This document shows, one piece after another, positions 27,559-36,345 of a DNA stretch of 64,000 bases. The DNA lies in the NCBI RefSeq assembly GCF_003600645.1, contig NZ_CP032482.1, positions 248,001 to 312,000 on the forward strand, in the 5' to 3' direction. Both the position numbers and the translations under genes were made by a program. The notes under the pieces were generated by a model that saw nothing but the letters and a program-made list of their open reading frames with translations, was not told the DNA's origin and made no database searches. The DNA is from Yersinia rochesterensis (GTDB lineage: Bacteria > Pseudomonadota > Gammaproteobacteria > Enterobacterales > Enterobacteriaceae). Every line of letters starts with the position of its first letter. Position 1 is the first letter of the stretch.

Positions 27559-27690
27559 AGCTATAGGGGCGCTAGCTTGCTGCCTACCTCTAACTCCAAT
27601 GACTTTGATATAAACAGAACAGGAAACAGAGCGGGTCAGTCATTCTTACATTTACGGGCTGACTTGGCCCGGCTTGACAGGAAGTGAACC

Positions 27691-28650
27691 ATGCCCGCCT
27701 TTGTTATTTCGCTCTGGCACCAAATTGTCTTGTCTTCACCGCTGTTTGTTTTACTTGCTCTGGGCTACTGTTTGGTGCGATTTGGTCAGTGGCCATCCAC
27801 GATTACTGATGGTTTGACCCGCTTTGTGTTCTCCCTCGCGTTACCTGCCATGTTGTTTCGTATGATGTGTGACTTCTCCGAGCGCCCTGCGGTTGATGCT
27901 CGCCTGCTGATTGCCTTTTTTGGCAGTTGTCTGGTGGTATTTATTATCGGGCGCATTGTTGCCAGCCGAGTCTTTCATCTGGATGGCGTGTCCGGCTCAG
28001 TATTTGCCCTCGGCGGGATTTTTTCCAATAACGTGATGTTGGGGCTGCCCATCGCCACCATCATGCTGGGGGAAAAGTCTATCCCGGCAGTGGCGCTAGT
28101 TTTAGTGTTTAACGGACTGATTTTGTGGACATTAGTGACCATTTCGGTGGAATGGGCGCGCAATGGTTCACCGACGCTAGCCGGTTTTGTCAAAACGGCC
28201 CGCAGTGTACTAACTAACCCCCTGATTATCGGCATTATTTCCGGCACATTATTCAGCTTGACCGGTTTGCCATTACCGCAGTTTATTGACCAACCGGTCA
28301 CTATGCTGGGGCAGGTGGCGCCGCCGTTGTCATTGATTGTTCTGGGAATGGGGCTGGCGGAATACCGCGTGAGTGAAGGTTGGCAAATCAGCAGTGCCAT
28401 CTGTTTCCTCAAACTGATTGTGCAGCCGATGGTGATATGGACGCTGGCGTGGGCGATGAATTTACCGGTGCTGGAAACGCAGGTGGTGGTATTGCTCGGG
28501 TCAATGGCAACTGGCGTAAATGTCTATCTGATGTCACGCCAATTTAATGTGCTGACCGGCCCTGCCGCCGCCAGTTTAGTGATGTCGACGATTTTGGCCG
28601 CCGTCACCACACCATTGATTCTGACCATCATTGGTGTCGGGATGTCTTAA
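27691..28650 (+). CDS. AEC (auxin efflux carrier) family transporter
   Basis: A 319-residue membrane protein with about ten hydrophobic segments in two similar halves. Family signals are GGIFSNNVMLGLPI near the middle of the first half and LGSMATGVNVYLMSRQF near the end of the second, as in the AEC family of putative malonate/auxin-type carriers (E. coli YfdV is a member). Substrate unknown. AGGAAG sits 6 bases before the ATG. It stands alone between ugpQ and yigM, at the junction of two conserved gene-order blocks. Confidence 0.82.
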   Translation: MPAFVISLWHQIVLSSPLFVLLALGYCLVRFGQWPSTITDGLTRFVFSLALPAMLFRMMCDFSERPAVDARLLIAFFGSCLVVFIIGRIVASRVFHLDGVSGSVFALGGIFSNNVMLGLPIATIMLGEKSIPAVALVLVFNGLILWTLVTISVEWARNGSPTLAGFVKTARSVLTNPLIIGIISGTLFSLTGLPLPQFIDQPVTMLGQVAPPLSLIVLGMGLAEYRVSEGWQISSAICFLKLIVQPMVIWTLAWAMNLPVLETQVVVLLGSMATGVNVYLMSRQFNVLTGPAAASLVMSTILAAVTTPLILTIIGVGMS

Positions 28651-28675
28651 TCGTAGAAGATGAGTTTTCACCAAT

Positions 28676-28715
28676 GAATCATGCTCCTACCGTGGGTATG
28701 ATTCGTTTGGTTTAT
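28676..28715 (+). terminator. Terminator-like hairpin after the AEC transporter
   Basis: GAATCAT (28676-28682) pairs with ATGATTC (28698-28704), and ACC/GGT pairing extends inside the loop. GTTTGGTTTATT follows. The T run is interrupted, so strength is uncertain. Confidence 0.5.
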
Positions 28716-28804
28716 TATTAATCAGATGTAAACCTACTCCGCGCAAAAATTCTTTCTTGCTTCCGCTACAATGGCGCATTGTCATCCTATCGAGCCAATT
28801 TATT

Positions 28805-29704
28805 GTGTTTTTACTGATTATCACCACCATCTTATGGGCTTTCTCTTTTAGTCTGATTGGCGAATATTTAGCAGGGCAGGTGGATAGCTGGTTCTCTGTG
28901 CTGATGCGCGTCGGGCTAGCGGCACTGGTCTTTTTGCCTTTCCTGCGCTGGCGCAATATCAACTGGCGGGTGATTTTACTGTATATGACGGTGGGCGCAA
29001 TTCAGTTAGGAATCATGTACTTGTTCAGCTTCCGCGCCTATCTCTACCTCAGCGTGCCGGAGTTTTTGCTCTTCACCGTGATGACCCCACTGTATGTTAC
29101 ATTGATCTATGATTTGTTGCGGCGTCAGCGCCTACGGTGGAGCTATGCCCTGAGTGCTTTGCTGGCAGTGGTCGGGGCGGCAATCATTCGTTATGATCAT
29201 CTAAGCGAACATTTTTGGTGGGGATTGATATTGGTTCAGGCGGCCAATATCTGTTTTGCCATCGGGCAAGTGGGCTACAAAAGGCTGATGGAAGTTCATC
29301 CGATCCCGCAGCATGTGGCCTTTTCATGGTTCTATGTTGGCGCTTTGGTCGTCGCTATCATTGCCTGGTTTGCTTTCGGCAATCCGCAAAAACTGCCGAC
29401 CACATCATTGCAGTGGGGCGTGCTGGTGTGGCTCGGTGTCGGTGCTTCTGCTTTGGGCTATTTCATGTGGAACTATGGTGCGACACAAGTTGATGCTGGC
29501 ACCTTGGGTATCATGAATAATGTGCATGTTCCGGCTGGGTTACTGGTGAATCTGGCCATTTGGCAAGAGAAACCCCATTGGCCCAGCTTTATCATTGGGG
29601 CCATTGTGATAATGGCTTCGTTATGGGTACACCGGCGTTGGGTCGCTCCGCATTCTTTACAAACGGCAGACTCTCGCAAGCGTGTTGGCGGGCCGAACGA
29701 ATAA
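28805..29704 (+). CDS. yigM: YigM, EamA-family transporter (biotin uptake in E. coli)
   Basis: A 299-residue membrane protein with ten predicted helices in the EamA/DMT pattern. The E. coli homologue is a biotin transporter and lies beside metR, as here. The frame runs upstream to a TTG at 28757, but the GTG at 28805 aligns with the E. coli start ([15 protein letters not shown] against [15 protein letters not shown]) and gives the same 299-residue length. No good ribosome site precedes it. Its last 113 bp overlap the opposing metR, so the C-terminal tail is encoded antisense to the MetR C-terminus. Confidence 0.85.
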   Translation: MFLLIITTILWAFSFSLIGEYLAGQVDSWFSVLMRVGLAALVFLPFLRWRNINWRVILLYMTVGAIQLGIMYLFSFRAYLYLSVPEFLLFTVMTPLYVTLIYDLLRRQRLRWSYALSALLAVVGAAIIRYDHLSEHFWWGLILVQAANICFAIGQVGYKRLMEVHPIPQHVAFSWFYVGALVVAIIAWFAFGNPQKLPTTSLQWGVLVWLGVGASALGYFMWNYGATQVDAGTLGIMNNVHVPAGLLVNLAIWQEKPHWPSFIIGAIVIMASLWVHRRWVAPHSLQTADSRKRVGGPNE

Positions 29705-30545
29705 AAGCTTCAGTGACCGGTTGGCGCTGCTCTCCATCACGGACGGCGGCGTATAACCGGCTCCACAAACCATTCCCCAGTGTTTTCGTCACCACCAATC
29801 CCTGACGTTCAAAGCTCTCTACCACCCAATGTGGTAAGGCGGCGATCCCCATCCGGGCCGAAACCATTTGAATCAGCAGCAAGGTGTTATCGACATTTTT
29901 CAGTGAGGGGTTGACCCCCGCCGGTTGCAGGAAATGCCGCCAGATATCTAACCGTTGGCGCTGTACCGGGTAAATCATTAACACTTCTTGTGCCAAATCT
30001 TCCGGCTCGATGCGGGTTTTATTGGCCAATGGGTGGTCGGGAGCCAGTACCAGGCGCACCTCAAAATCAAACATTGGCGAATAGTGCAAGCCACTGCGCG
30101 GCAAAATATCAGAGGTCAGCACCAAATCCAGCTCCCCTTGCTGCAAGGCAGGCTGTGGATCGAATGTCACGCCTGATTTGAAATCCATAGATATTTGCGG
30201 CCAGTTTTTGTGGAAGCTATCCAGCGCCGGTGTGAGCCACTGAATACAACTGTGGCATTCGATGGCGATACGCAGCGCAGTTTGGTGTGGTTCGTTGCAG
30301 GTTTGCAGTGCTTGCTTGATTTGCGGCAACACTTGTTCTGCCAGCTGCAACAGGATTTCACCTTGTGCCGTGAAACGTAACGGCTGACTTTTACGCACAA
30401 ACAGACGAAAACCCAAGCGCTGTTCCAGATCACTGAATTGGTGGGACAAGGCCGATTGAGTCTGATGAAGCTGTGTCGCCGCTGCGGCCAGTGAGCCGGT
30501 ATTACGCAAAGCTTGTAGGGTGCGTAAGTGTTTCAGTTCGATCAT
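29592..30545 (-). CDS. metR: LysR-type regulator MetR of methionine synthesis
   Basis: A 317-residue transcription factor that activates metE and metH with homocysteine as co-effector. The N-terminal winged helix-turn-helix is [20 protein letters not shown] through [16 protein letters not shown]. The effector domain keeps [14 protein letters not shown] and [20 protein letters not shown], nearly identical to E. coli. It diverges from metE across 105 bp. AGGA lies 6 bases before the start. The 3' end overlaps yigM on the other strand by 113 bp. Confidence 0.97.
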   Translation of the reverse strand: MIELKHLRTLQALRNTGSLAAAATQLHQTQSALSHQFSDLEQRLGFRLFVRKSQPLRFTAQGEILLQLAEQVLPQIKQALQTCNEPHQTALRIAIECHSCIQWLTPALDSFHKNWPQISMDFKSGVTFDPQPALQQGELDLVLTSDILPRSGLHYSPMFDFEVRLVLAPDHPLANKTRIEPEDLAQEVLMIYPVQRQRLDIWRHFLQPAGVNPSLKNVDNTLLLIQMVSARMGIAALPHWVVESFERQGLVVTKTLGNGLWSRLYAAVRDGEQRQPVTEAFIRSARQHACESLPFVKNAERPNAGVPITKPLSQWPQ

Positions 30546-30609
30546 GAGAGTCCTTCACAGTGATAGTGAACAAATTGCGCTTGTGATTAATACAGTACCT
30601 GCTGATTAT

Positions 30610-30633
30610 GGATGTGTAAACATCCGGATGGCT
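30610..30633 (+). promoter_or_regulatory. Tandem degenerate met boxes (MetJ operator candidate) before metE
   Basis: Three adjacent 8-base units, GGATGTGT, AAACATCC and GGATGGCT, each match the MetJ consensus AGACGTCT at about five of eight positions. GGATG and CATCC also form an inverted repeat. They end 17 bp before the metE ATG. MetJ control of metE is established in E. coli; these exact sites are inferred. Confidence 0.45.
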
Positions 30634-30650
30634 AAATGGGAAATAAGACG

Positions 30651-32927
30651 ATGACAATTTTAAATCACACACTGGGTTTTCCGCGTGTAGGTCTGAAACG
30701 TGAACTGAAAAAAGCACAAGAAAGTTACTGGGTAGGCAACTCCACGCAAGAAGAATTGCTCAATGTGGGTCGTGAATTGCGCGCTCGCCATTGGCAACAG
30801 CAACAACAAGCTGGCGTTGATTTAGTGCCAGTCGGTGATTTTGCCTGGTATGACCATGTCCTGACCACCAGTTTGCTGCTGGGTAACGTCCCAGAGCGTC
30901 ATCAGAATGCTGATGGTTCGATTGATTTAGATACCTTATTCCGTATTGGCCGTGGCCGCGCACCCACCGGTACACCAGCCGCAGCGGCAGAAATGACCAA
31001 ATGGTTTAATACCAACTATCACTACATGGTGCCCGAGTTCCAACAGGGCCAGCAGTTCAAACTGAGCTGGACTCAACTGTTGGATGAAGTGGACGAAGCG
31101 CTAGCATTAGGCCACAAAATCAAGCCGGTACTGCTTGGCCCGGTAACTTATCTGTGGCTGGGTAAAGTGAAAGGTGAACAGTTTGACCGCCTCTCATTGC
31201 TGAAAGATATCCTGCCGGTTTACCAGCAAGTGTTGGCTGAATTGGCAAAACGCGGCATCGAGTGGGTGCAAATTGACGAACCGGCATTGGTGCTGGAATT
31301 GCCACAAGAGTGGTTGGATGCTTACCAACCGGCTTATCAAGCGCTACAAGGCCAGGTTAAATTGCTGCTGACCACCTATTTCGATAGCATCGGCCATAAC
31401 CTGGACACTATTCGCGCTTTGCCAGTGCAAGGTCTGCATGTTGATGTGGTTGCCGGTCAGGATGATATTACTGACCTGAATGCAAAATTGCCAAAAGAGT
31501 GGTTGTTATCACTGGGCGTAATTAATGGTCGTAATGTATGGCGTGCGGATCTGAGTCACTGGTTCGAGCGTTTGCAACCACTGGTCAATAGCCGTCCGCT
31601 GTGGCTGGGTAGTTCTTGCTCCTTATTGCACAGCCCAATTGATTTAAGTGAAGAAACTCGCCTTGATGCCGAAGTAAAAAGCTGGTTTGCTTTTGCCCTG
31701 CAAAAATGTGCCGAACTGGCGCTGCTCACACAAGCACTGAATGCACCGACTGAAGCCAAACTAGCTGAGTTGGCAGCTTACAGCGCACCAATCCGCGCCC
31801 GCCGTGCTTCCAGCCGTGTGCATAACGCGCAAGTAGAACAACGTTTGGCGGCCATCACTGCGCAAGATATTGAACGTCAACTGCCTTATGAAGCACGTGC
31901 GGCTGCTCAGCGTAAGCGCTTTAATCTGCCCGCCTGGCCGACCACCACCATTGGCTCATTCCCGCAAACCACCGAGATCCGTGGCTTGCGTTTGGACTTC
32001 AAACAAGGCCGCCTGGACGGCAAAAACTACCGCACCGGTATTAGCGAGCATATCAAGCAAGCTATTGCAGAGCAGGAACGTTTGGGTCTGGACGTGCTAG
32101 TGCATGGTGAAGCTGAACGTAATGACATGGTGGAATATTTCGGCGAGCATCTGGACGGTTTTGTCTTTACGCAAAATGGTTGGGTGCAGAGCTACGGTTC
32201 ACGTTGTGTTAAGCCGCCAGTCATTATTGGTGATATCAGCCGCCCTGAAGCCATTACTGTTGAATGGGTTAAATATGCTCAATCTTTGACAGACAAACCG
32301 GTAAAAGGGATGTTAACTGGGCCGGTGACCATTCTGTGCTGGTCATTCCCGCGCGAAGATGTCAGCCGTGAAACCATTGCTAAACAAATTGCGTTAGCAT
32401 TGCGCGATGAAGTAGAGGACTTGGAAAAAGCTGGTATCGGCATCATCCAAATTGATGAGCCTGCACTGCGCGAAGGCCTGCCGCTGCGCCGTGCGGACTG
32501 GCAAGCTTATCTACAGTGGGCAGTTGATGCCTTTAAATTGAATGCTGCGGTTGCACAAAATGATACCCAAATTCACACCCATATGTGTTATTGCGAGTTC
32601 AATGACATCATGGATTCCATTGCTGCGCTGGATGCGGATGTGATTACCATCGAAACTTCCCGCTCAGATATGGAGCTGCTGGAGTCATTTGAAGATTTCG
32701 CTTATCCCAATGAAATTGGGCCCGGCGTTTATGATATTCACTCACCGAATGTGCCAAGTGTGGAATGGATTGAAGCTTTATTACGCAAAGCCGCCCAGCG
32801 TATCCCAGCGGAACGTCTGTGGGTTAACCCGGACTGTGGTTTGAAAACCCGTGGTTGGCCGGAAACTCGCCAGGCACTGGCGAACATGGTTCTGGCGGCG
32901 CAACGTCTGCGCGAAGAACAGGCCTGA
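30651..32927 (+). CDS. metE: Cobalamin-independent methionine synthase MetE
   Basis: A 758-residue cytoplasmic zinc enzyme that transfers the methyl group of 5-methyltetrahydropteroyl-triglutamate to homocysteine, the last step of methionine synthesis without B12. The N-terminal half starts [14 protein letters not shown]. The C-terminal half keeps the zinc ligands in [10 protein letters not shown] and [11 protein letters not shown], and [16 protein letters not shown]. The ATG at 30651 matches E. coli; the ATG at 30636 would add five foreign residues. It is controlled by MetR from the divergent gene and probably MetJ. Its terminator abuts a YPAL-like element. Confidence 0.98.
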   Translation: MTILNHTLGFPRVGLKRELKKAQESYWVGNSTQEELLNVGRELRARHWQQQQQAGVDLVPVGDFAWYDHVLTTSLLLGNVPERHQNADGSIDLDTLFRIGRGRAPTGTPAAAAEMTKWFNTNYHYMVPEFQQGQQFKLSWTQLLDEVDEALALGHKIKPVLLGPVTYLWLGKVKGEQFDRLSLLKDILPVYQQVLAELAKRGIEWVQIDEPALVLELPQEWLDAYQPAYQALQGQVKLLLTTYFDSIGHNLDTIRALPVQGLHVDVVAGQDDITDLNAKLPKEWLLSLGVINGRNVWRADLSHWFERLQPLVNSRPLWLGSSCSLLHSPIDLSEETRLDAEVKSWFAFALQKCAELALLTQALNAPTEAKLAELAAYSAPIRARRASSRVHNAQVEQRLAAITAQDIERQLPYEARAAAQRKRFNLPAWPTTTIGSFPQTTEIRGLRLDFKQGRLDGKNYRTGISEHIKQAIAEQERLGLDVLVHGEAERNDMVEYFGEHLDGFVFTQNGWVQSYGSRCVKPPVIIGDISRPEAITVEWVKYAQSLTDKPVKGMLTGPVTILCWSFPREDVSRETIAKQIALALRDEVEDLEKAGIGIIQIDEPALREGLPLRRADWQAYLQWAVDAFKLNAAVAQNDTQIHTHMCYCEFNDIMDSIAALDADVITIETSRSDMELLESFEDFAYPNEIGPGVYDIHSPNVPSVEWIEALLRKAAQRIPAERLWVNPDCGLKTRGWPETRQALANMVLAAQRLREEQA

Positions 32928-32944
32928 TTATTTATCTCAATAAC

Positions 32945-32966
32945 AGGGCGTGCAAGCGCCCTTGGG
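32945..32966 (+). terminator. metE terminator hairpin, apparently interrupted
   Basis: AGGGCG (32945-32950) pairs with CGCCCT (32957-32962) over a 6-base loop. Instead of a T run, TGGGGTT follows, which is the start of the palindromic element at 32961. The element seems to have inserted into the terminator. Confidence 0.55.
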
Positions 32967-33131
32967 GTTGCTGACAAAGTGCTCGCTGCGGTGAAAACAG
33001 GCAGATCGTAAAGACGCCGTCAATACTTCCTTGTAGGCTCGAGCCGCGCCATCCCTGGCGCGGACGCTTTACTCTTCTACCTGTCCTCACCACCTGAGAT
33101 CGAGTCTTCGAGGTTTGTCAGCAGTCTGAAG
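32961..33131. repeat. YPAL-like palindromic miniature element after metE
   Basis: About 171 bp with imperfect terminal inverted repeats. The left end CTTGGGGTTGCTGACAAA (32961-32978) matches the reverse complement of the right end (33114-33131) in 13 of 18 positions, with TGCTGACAAA exact. GGTGA and ACAGG blocks also mirror each other inside, and a perfect central hairpin CCGCGCCA-TCCC-TGGCGCGG lies at 33044-33063. Length near 170 bp, palindromic form and insertion at a terminator fit my memory of Yersinia palindromic (YPAL) sequences; this was not checked by search. Confidence 0.7.
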
Positions 33132-33148
33132 TTTGCTATTTATTTTCT

Positions 33149-34006
33149 TCAACTATTATCTTCTTCAGTGACAGGATTCCCGGCGACTCCGTGCTGCGAA
33201 AACCAGTCAAGCATGCGCTGCCAACCATCAAGTGCCGATTCTTCATGGTAGCTTGGGCGGTAATCAGCATTAAATGCATGCCCTGCATCCGGATAGACAA
33301 TGATTTCAGCATCGGCATTTGCGGCTCGTAATGCCTGGCGCATGATATCGATATGTTCTTGCGTGATACTACCGTCTTTACCGCCATACAATCCGAGCAC
33401 CGGAGCACTGAGATCCACTGCAATATCAACCGGATATTTTGGCAACAGCAAGGTTTTTTCTCCCACCAGTTTGCCATACCAGGCTACCGCCGCTTTTAAT
33501 TGCGGATTATGGGCGGCATACAGCCATGCAATTCGTCCACCCCAACAAAAACCAGTAATGGCTAATTTGCTGGTATCCCCACCATGGCGCGATGCCCAGT
33601 GGGCGGTATGGTCAAGGTCGACCATAACCTGCCGGTCGGGTACTTTGCTGACCAGATTTTTAACTAATGCATTGATATCATCATATTCTTTGGCATCACC
33701 TTGGCGAAAGTACAGCTCAGGGGCGATGGCCAGATAGCCCTGTTTCGCCAATCTGCGGCAGATATCTTGAATGTGTTCATGCACACCGAAGATTTCTTGC
33801 ACAACAATAACTACAGGATATGGCCCCGAGTGTTGGGCCGGTTTAGCAACATAAGCCGGTAGCTCATAGCCTTGAGAGGGGATGGTGGTTTCTGTGCAGT
33901 GAATACCTTGTTGATCGGTATGGCGAATAGTCGAGGCCAGCGGATCGACCGCGGGCGTGAATCCGCTGACTGCCGATCTGAGAGTCATAGATTGATCAGT
34001 TTTCAC
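33149..34006 (-). CDS. ysgA: Dienelactone hydrolase family protein YsgA
   Basis: A 285-residue alpha/beta hydrolase. The dienelactone-hydrolase triad is visible as Cys154 in GFCWGG, Asp211 in GGKDG and His243 in DAGHAF. E. coli YsgA occupies the same place between metE and udp. The physiological substrate is unknown; carboxymethylenebutenolidase is only the family name. It is cytoplasmic, with no signal peptide. It is transcribed leftward toward metE and is divergent from udp across about 450 bp. Confidence 0.9.
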   Translation of the reverse strand: MKTDQSMTLRSAVSGFTPAVDPLASTIRHTDQQGIHCTETTIPSQGYELPAYVAKPAQHSGPYPVVIVVQEIFGVHEHIQDICRRLAKQGYLAIAPELYFRQGDAKEYDDINALVKNLVSKVPDRQVMVDLDHTAHWASRHGGDTSKLAITGFCWGGRIAWLYAAHNPQLKAAVAWYGKLVGEKTLLLPKYPVDIAVDLSAPVLGLYGGKDGSITQEHIDIMRQALRAANADAEIIVYPDAGHAFNADYRPSYHEESALDGWQRMLDWFSQHGVAGNPVTEEDNS

Positions 34007-34307
34007 TGTGGTCTCCTTACGAAATGAGGAAAATATGACTCGGTAAAGTCTTATTGGGTTGAGCTATCCATTGCCCTTGATATTTGCTGCTGACGATTTT
34101 AACTATAGGTAATATTTAAGATTAATGAGGCCAGGATGACAGTAATTAAGTGTTTTATTACGACATGGTGACATCCAATAAATAAATCGATGATAAGAAG
34201 ATAGTCACCCAACAATTACCAATGAGTCCTATTATTGTTATTCATATCCAAAATCATTGATGCCGTGGATTGTTTTTGTATGGAAAATAGACTCAATGAG
34301 TTAATAA

Positions 34308-34323
34308 TGTGAAGCTAATCACA
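34308..34323. promoter_or_regulatory. CRP site (upstream) of udp
   Basis: TGTGA-AGCTAA-TCACA is a perfect match to the CRP core (TGTGA-N6-TCACA). It lies 145 bp before the udp start. Confidence 0.85.
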
Positions 34324-34360
34324 TATATAATGTATTTGAAGTTATCATTTCTTTTATCAT

Positions 34361-34376
34361 GGTGACCATGGTCACG
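34361..34376. promoter_or_regulatory. CRP-like site (proximal) of udp
   Basis: GGTGA-CCATGG-TCACG, containing the perfect palindrome GTGACCATGGTCAC (34362-34375), has CRP half-site spacing. It is exactly 53 bp downstream of the first site. A start of transcription near 34410 would place it at about -41. Confidence 0.75.
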
Positions 34377-34452
34377 AAATTATGTGGTGATTTTGAGTAA
34401 AGTATTCCTTTGTACCCCCTATAACATCTCTCATGAAAGAGGAGTCTCACAC

Positions 34453-35214
34453 ATGGCTAAATCCGACGTTTTTCACTTGGGCCTGACTAAGAATGATCTG
34501 CAAGGGGCGACTCTGGCGATCGTTCCGGGTGATCCACAGCGTGTTGAGAAAATCGCTAAATTGATGGATAACCCAGTACACCTGGCTTCGCATCGTGAAT
34601 TTACCTCATGGCGTGCCGAACTCGATGGTAAAGCTGTGATTGTCTGCTCAACCGGTATCGGTGGCCCATCAACCTCTATTGCAGTTGAAGAGTTGGCGCA
34701 ACTTGGTGTGCGGACGTTCCTGCGTATTGGTACTACTGGTGCCATTCAGCCACATATTAATGTTGGTGATGTATTAGTCACCACCGCAGCCGTGCGTTTA
34801 GATGGTGCCAGCCTCCATTTTGCTCCAATGGAATTCCCGGCCGTAGCTGATTTTGATTGCACCACAGCATTAGTGAATGCCGCTAAGTCAGTTGGTGCGA
34901 AAACTCATATTGGTGTCACAGCTTCTTCAGATACTTTCTATCCGGGACAAGAACGTTACGACACCTTCTCTGGCCGTGTTGTCCGCCGTTTTAAAGGCTC
35001 CATGGAAGAATGGCAAGCAATGGGTGTGATGAATTATGAAATGGAATCTGCCACTTTGTTGACCATGTGTGCTAGTCAGGGTCTGCGTGCCGGTATGGTC
35101 GCTGGGGTAATAGTTAACCGCACCCAGCAAGAGATCCCGAATGAAGAAACCATGAAAGCGACTGAAAGTCATGCAGTAAAAATTGTCGTTGAAGCGGCCC
35201 GCCACTTGCTGTAA
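34453..35214 (+). CDS. udp: Uridine phosphorylase Udp
   Basis: A 253-residue cytoplasmic enzyme converting uridine and phosphate to uracil and ribose-1-phosphate in pyrimidine salvage. Family motifs: [16 protein letters not shown] near the start, [20 protein letters not shown], and the nucleoside-binding [13 protein letters not shown]. Length equals the E. coli enzyme. The frame is open from 34384, but the ATG at 34453 follows AGGAG and matches the family start ([10 protein letters not shown]). Two CRP-type sites upstream suggest catabolite and possibly CytR control. Confidence 0.97.
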   Translation: MAKSDVFHLGLTKNDLQGATLAIVPGDPQRVEKIAKLMDNPVHLASHREFTSWRAELDGKAVIVCSTGIGGPSTSIAVEELAQLGVRTFLRIGTTGAIQPHINVGDVLVTTAAVRLDGASLHFAPMEFPAVADFDCTTALVNAAKSVGAKTHIGVTASSDTFYPGQERYDTFSGRVVRRFKGSMEEWQAMGVMNYEMESATLLTMCASQGLRAGMVAGVIVNRTQQEIPNEETMKATESHAVKIVVEAARHLL

Positions 35215-35272
35215 TTCATCCAACTGATGGGTAACTAACCCATAGTGGATAAATCAATGAATATCATATGAG

Positions 35273-35301
35273 CGGGTCAGTTTACTGGCCCGTTCTTTAT
35301 T
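35273..35301 (+). terminator. Rho-independent terminator of udp
   Basis: CGGGTCAG (35273-35280) pairs with CTGGCCCG (35285-35292, one G-T pair) over TTTA, followed by TTCTTTATT. Confidence 0.8.
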
Positions 35302-35359
35302 TCGGCTGAGTATCTGTTAATGTCGTAGCTCTTATAATGGATAATAATAAGAGGAAAAT

Positions 35360-36157
35360 ATGACGACACCTATTTTATCTCATCCTTCTCTACTGCCACT
35401 GGATGGTGGTATTAACTTCCGTGATCTCGGTGGTAACGTTGTTGCAGATGGCCGACGAATCAAGCGTGGGTTATTGTTTCGTTCGGGTTCGCTTGACCGT
35501 TTGAGTACCAAAGATTGTACTGTTCTCAGCAGTGGCTCCGTCACTCAAATTCTTGATTACCGCGATGCGGATGAAGTCCGGGCCAAACCCGATATCGTTT
35601 GGCAGGGTGCCAGTTATCACAATACTCCAGCCAATCCACTTAGTAGTGAAGTTAACGCCAATCTCGAGAAACTGACTAACGAGACGTTAGCAACATTTGA
35701 TGCCCGTGCCTTTATGTTAGAGCTGTATCGCCGCTTGCCATTTAATAATCAAGCTTATAAACAGCTAGTCAGTTTGCTGCAAAATAGTGCTTCACCAGAG
35801 CATGTCGCTGCGGGCGTAGTACAACACTGTGCCGTCGGGAAAGACCGTACCGGTGTAGGTTCGGCCTTGGTGCTGTTTGCTTTAGGTGCCGATGAATCGA
35901 CCGTATTGGAAGATTACCTGCTGACCGAAACGACACTCGCACCTTTCCGTGAGCATATGTTGGCGGAATTGGTGCTAAAGCTAAATGATCAAGCATTAGG
36001 ACAATTCGCTTTTGTGCTGTCAGCTCGAGAAGAGTTTATCCAAACAGCACTGCGCAGTATTCAAGATCATTATGGTAGCCGTGAGCAGTGGCTACGGCAG
36101 GAGTTTGGTCTTGGCAGCACTGAGCGTGAAAAATTACAGTCATATTTCTTGGAATAG
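35360..36157 (+). CDS. Protein tyrosine phosphatase family (Y_phosphatase3-like)
   Basis: A 265-residue cytoplasmic protein with the phosphatase signature HCAVGKDRTG (Cys157 nucleophile, Arg163), and an N-terminal INFRDLGG motif typical of bacterial atypical tyrosine/serine phosphatases. The general acid is probably one of the aspartates in LDYRDADEV. Substrates could be phosphotyrosine, phosphoserine or phosphoinositides; the sequence does not decide. GAGGAAAAT precedes the ATG. It lies between udp and a CstA-family transporter, genes absent here in E. coli, and has its own terminator. Confidence 0.82.
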   Translation: MTTPILSHPSLLPLDGGINFRDLGGNVVADGRRIKRGLLFRSGSLDRLSTKDCTVLSSGSVTQILDYRDADEVRAKPDIVWQGASYHNTPANPLSSEVNANLEKLTNETLATFDARAFMLELYRRLPFNNQAYKQLVSLLQNSASPEHVAAGVVQHCAVGKDRTGVGSALVLFALGADESTVLEDYLLTETTLAPFREHMLAELVLKLNDQALGQFAFVLSAREEFIQTALRSIQDHYGSREQWLRQEFGLGSTEREKLQSYFLE

Positions 36158-36218
36158 CAGTCATATTTCTTGAAATAGTTGTTCCCTAAGAAGCCGTTTT
36201 TCTAATTTGTCGTGTCTT

Positions 36219-36243
36219 GAGCCACCACTGAGTGGCTCTTTTT
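36219..36243 (+). terminator. Rho-independent terminator of the phosphatase gene
   Basis: GAGCCAC (36219-36225) pairs with GTGGCTC (36232-36238) over a 6-base loop, followed by TTTTTAA. Confidence 0.85.
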
Positions 36244-36345
36244 AACCGCTTAATGATGCAAACTACCGCTTAACCAGTTCGCTGATATTTCTTTTAGGGA
36301 CCAAGCGTATGTTAACGCCTGACAAATTCCCTGGAGAGAATGCTC

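Noticed and set aside
30195..30433. Short frames on both strands inside metR
   Set aside because: Shadow frames of metR, which is conserved throughout.
30554..30570. Inverted repeat TTCAC-N7-GTGAA upstream of metR as a MetR site
   Set aside because: The MetR consensus is TGAA-N5-TTCA, the opposite orientation of half-sites, and this repeat overlaps the metR ribosome site.
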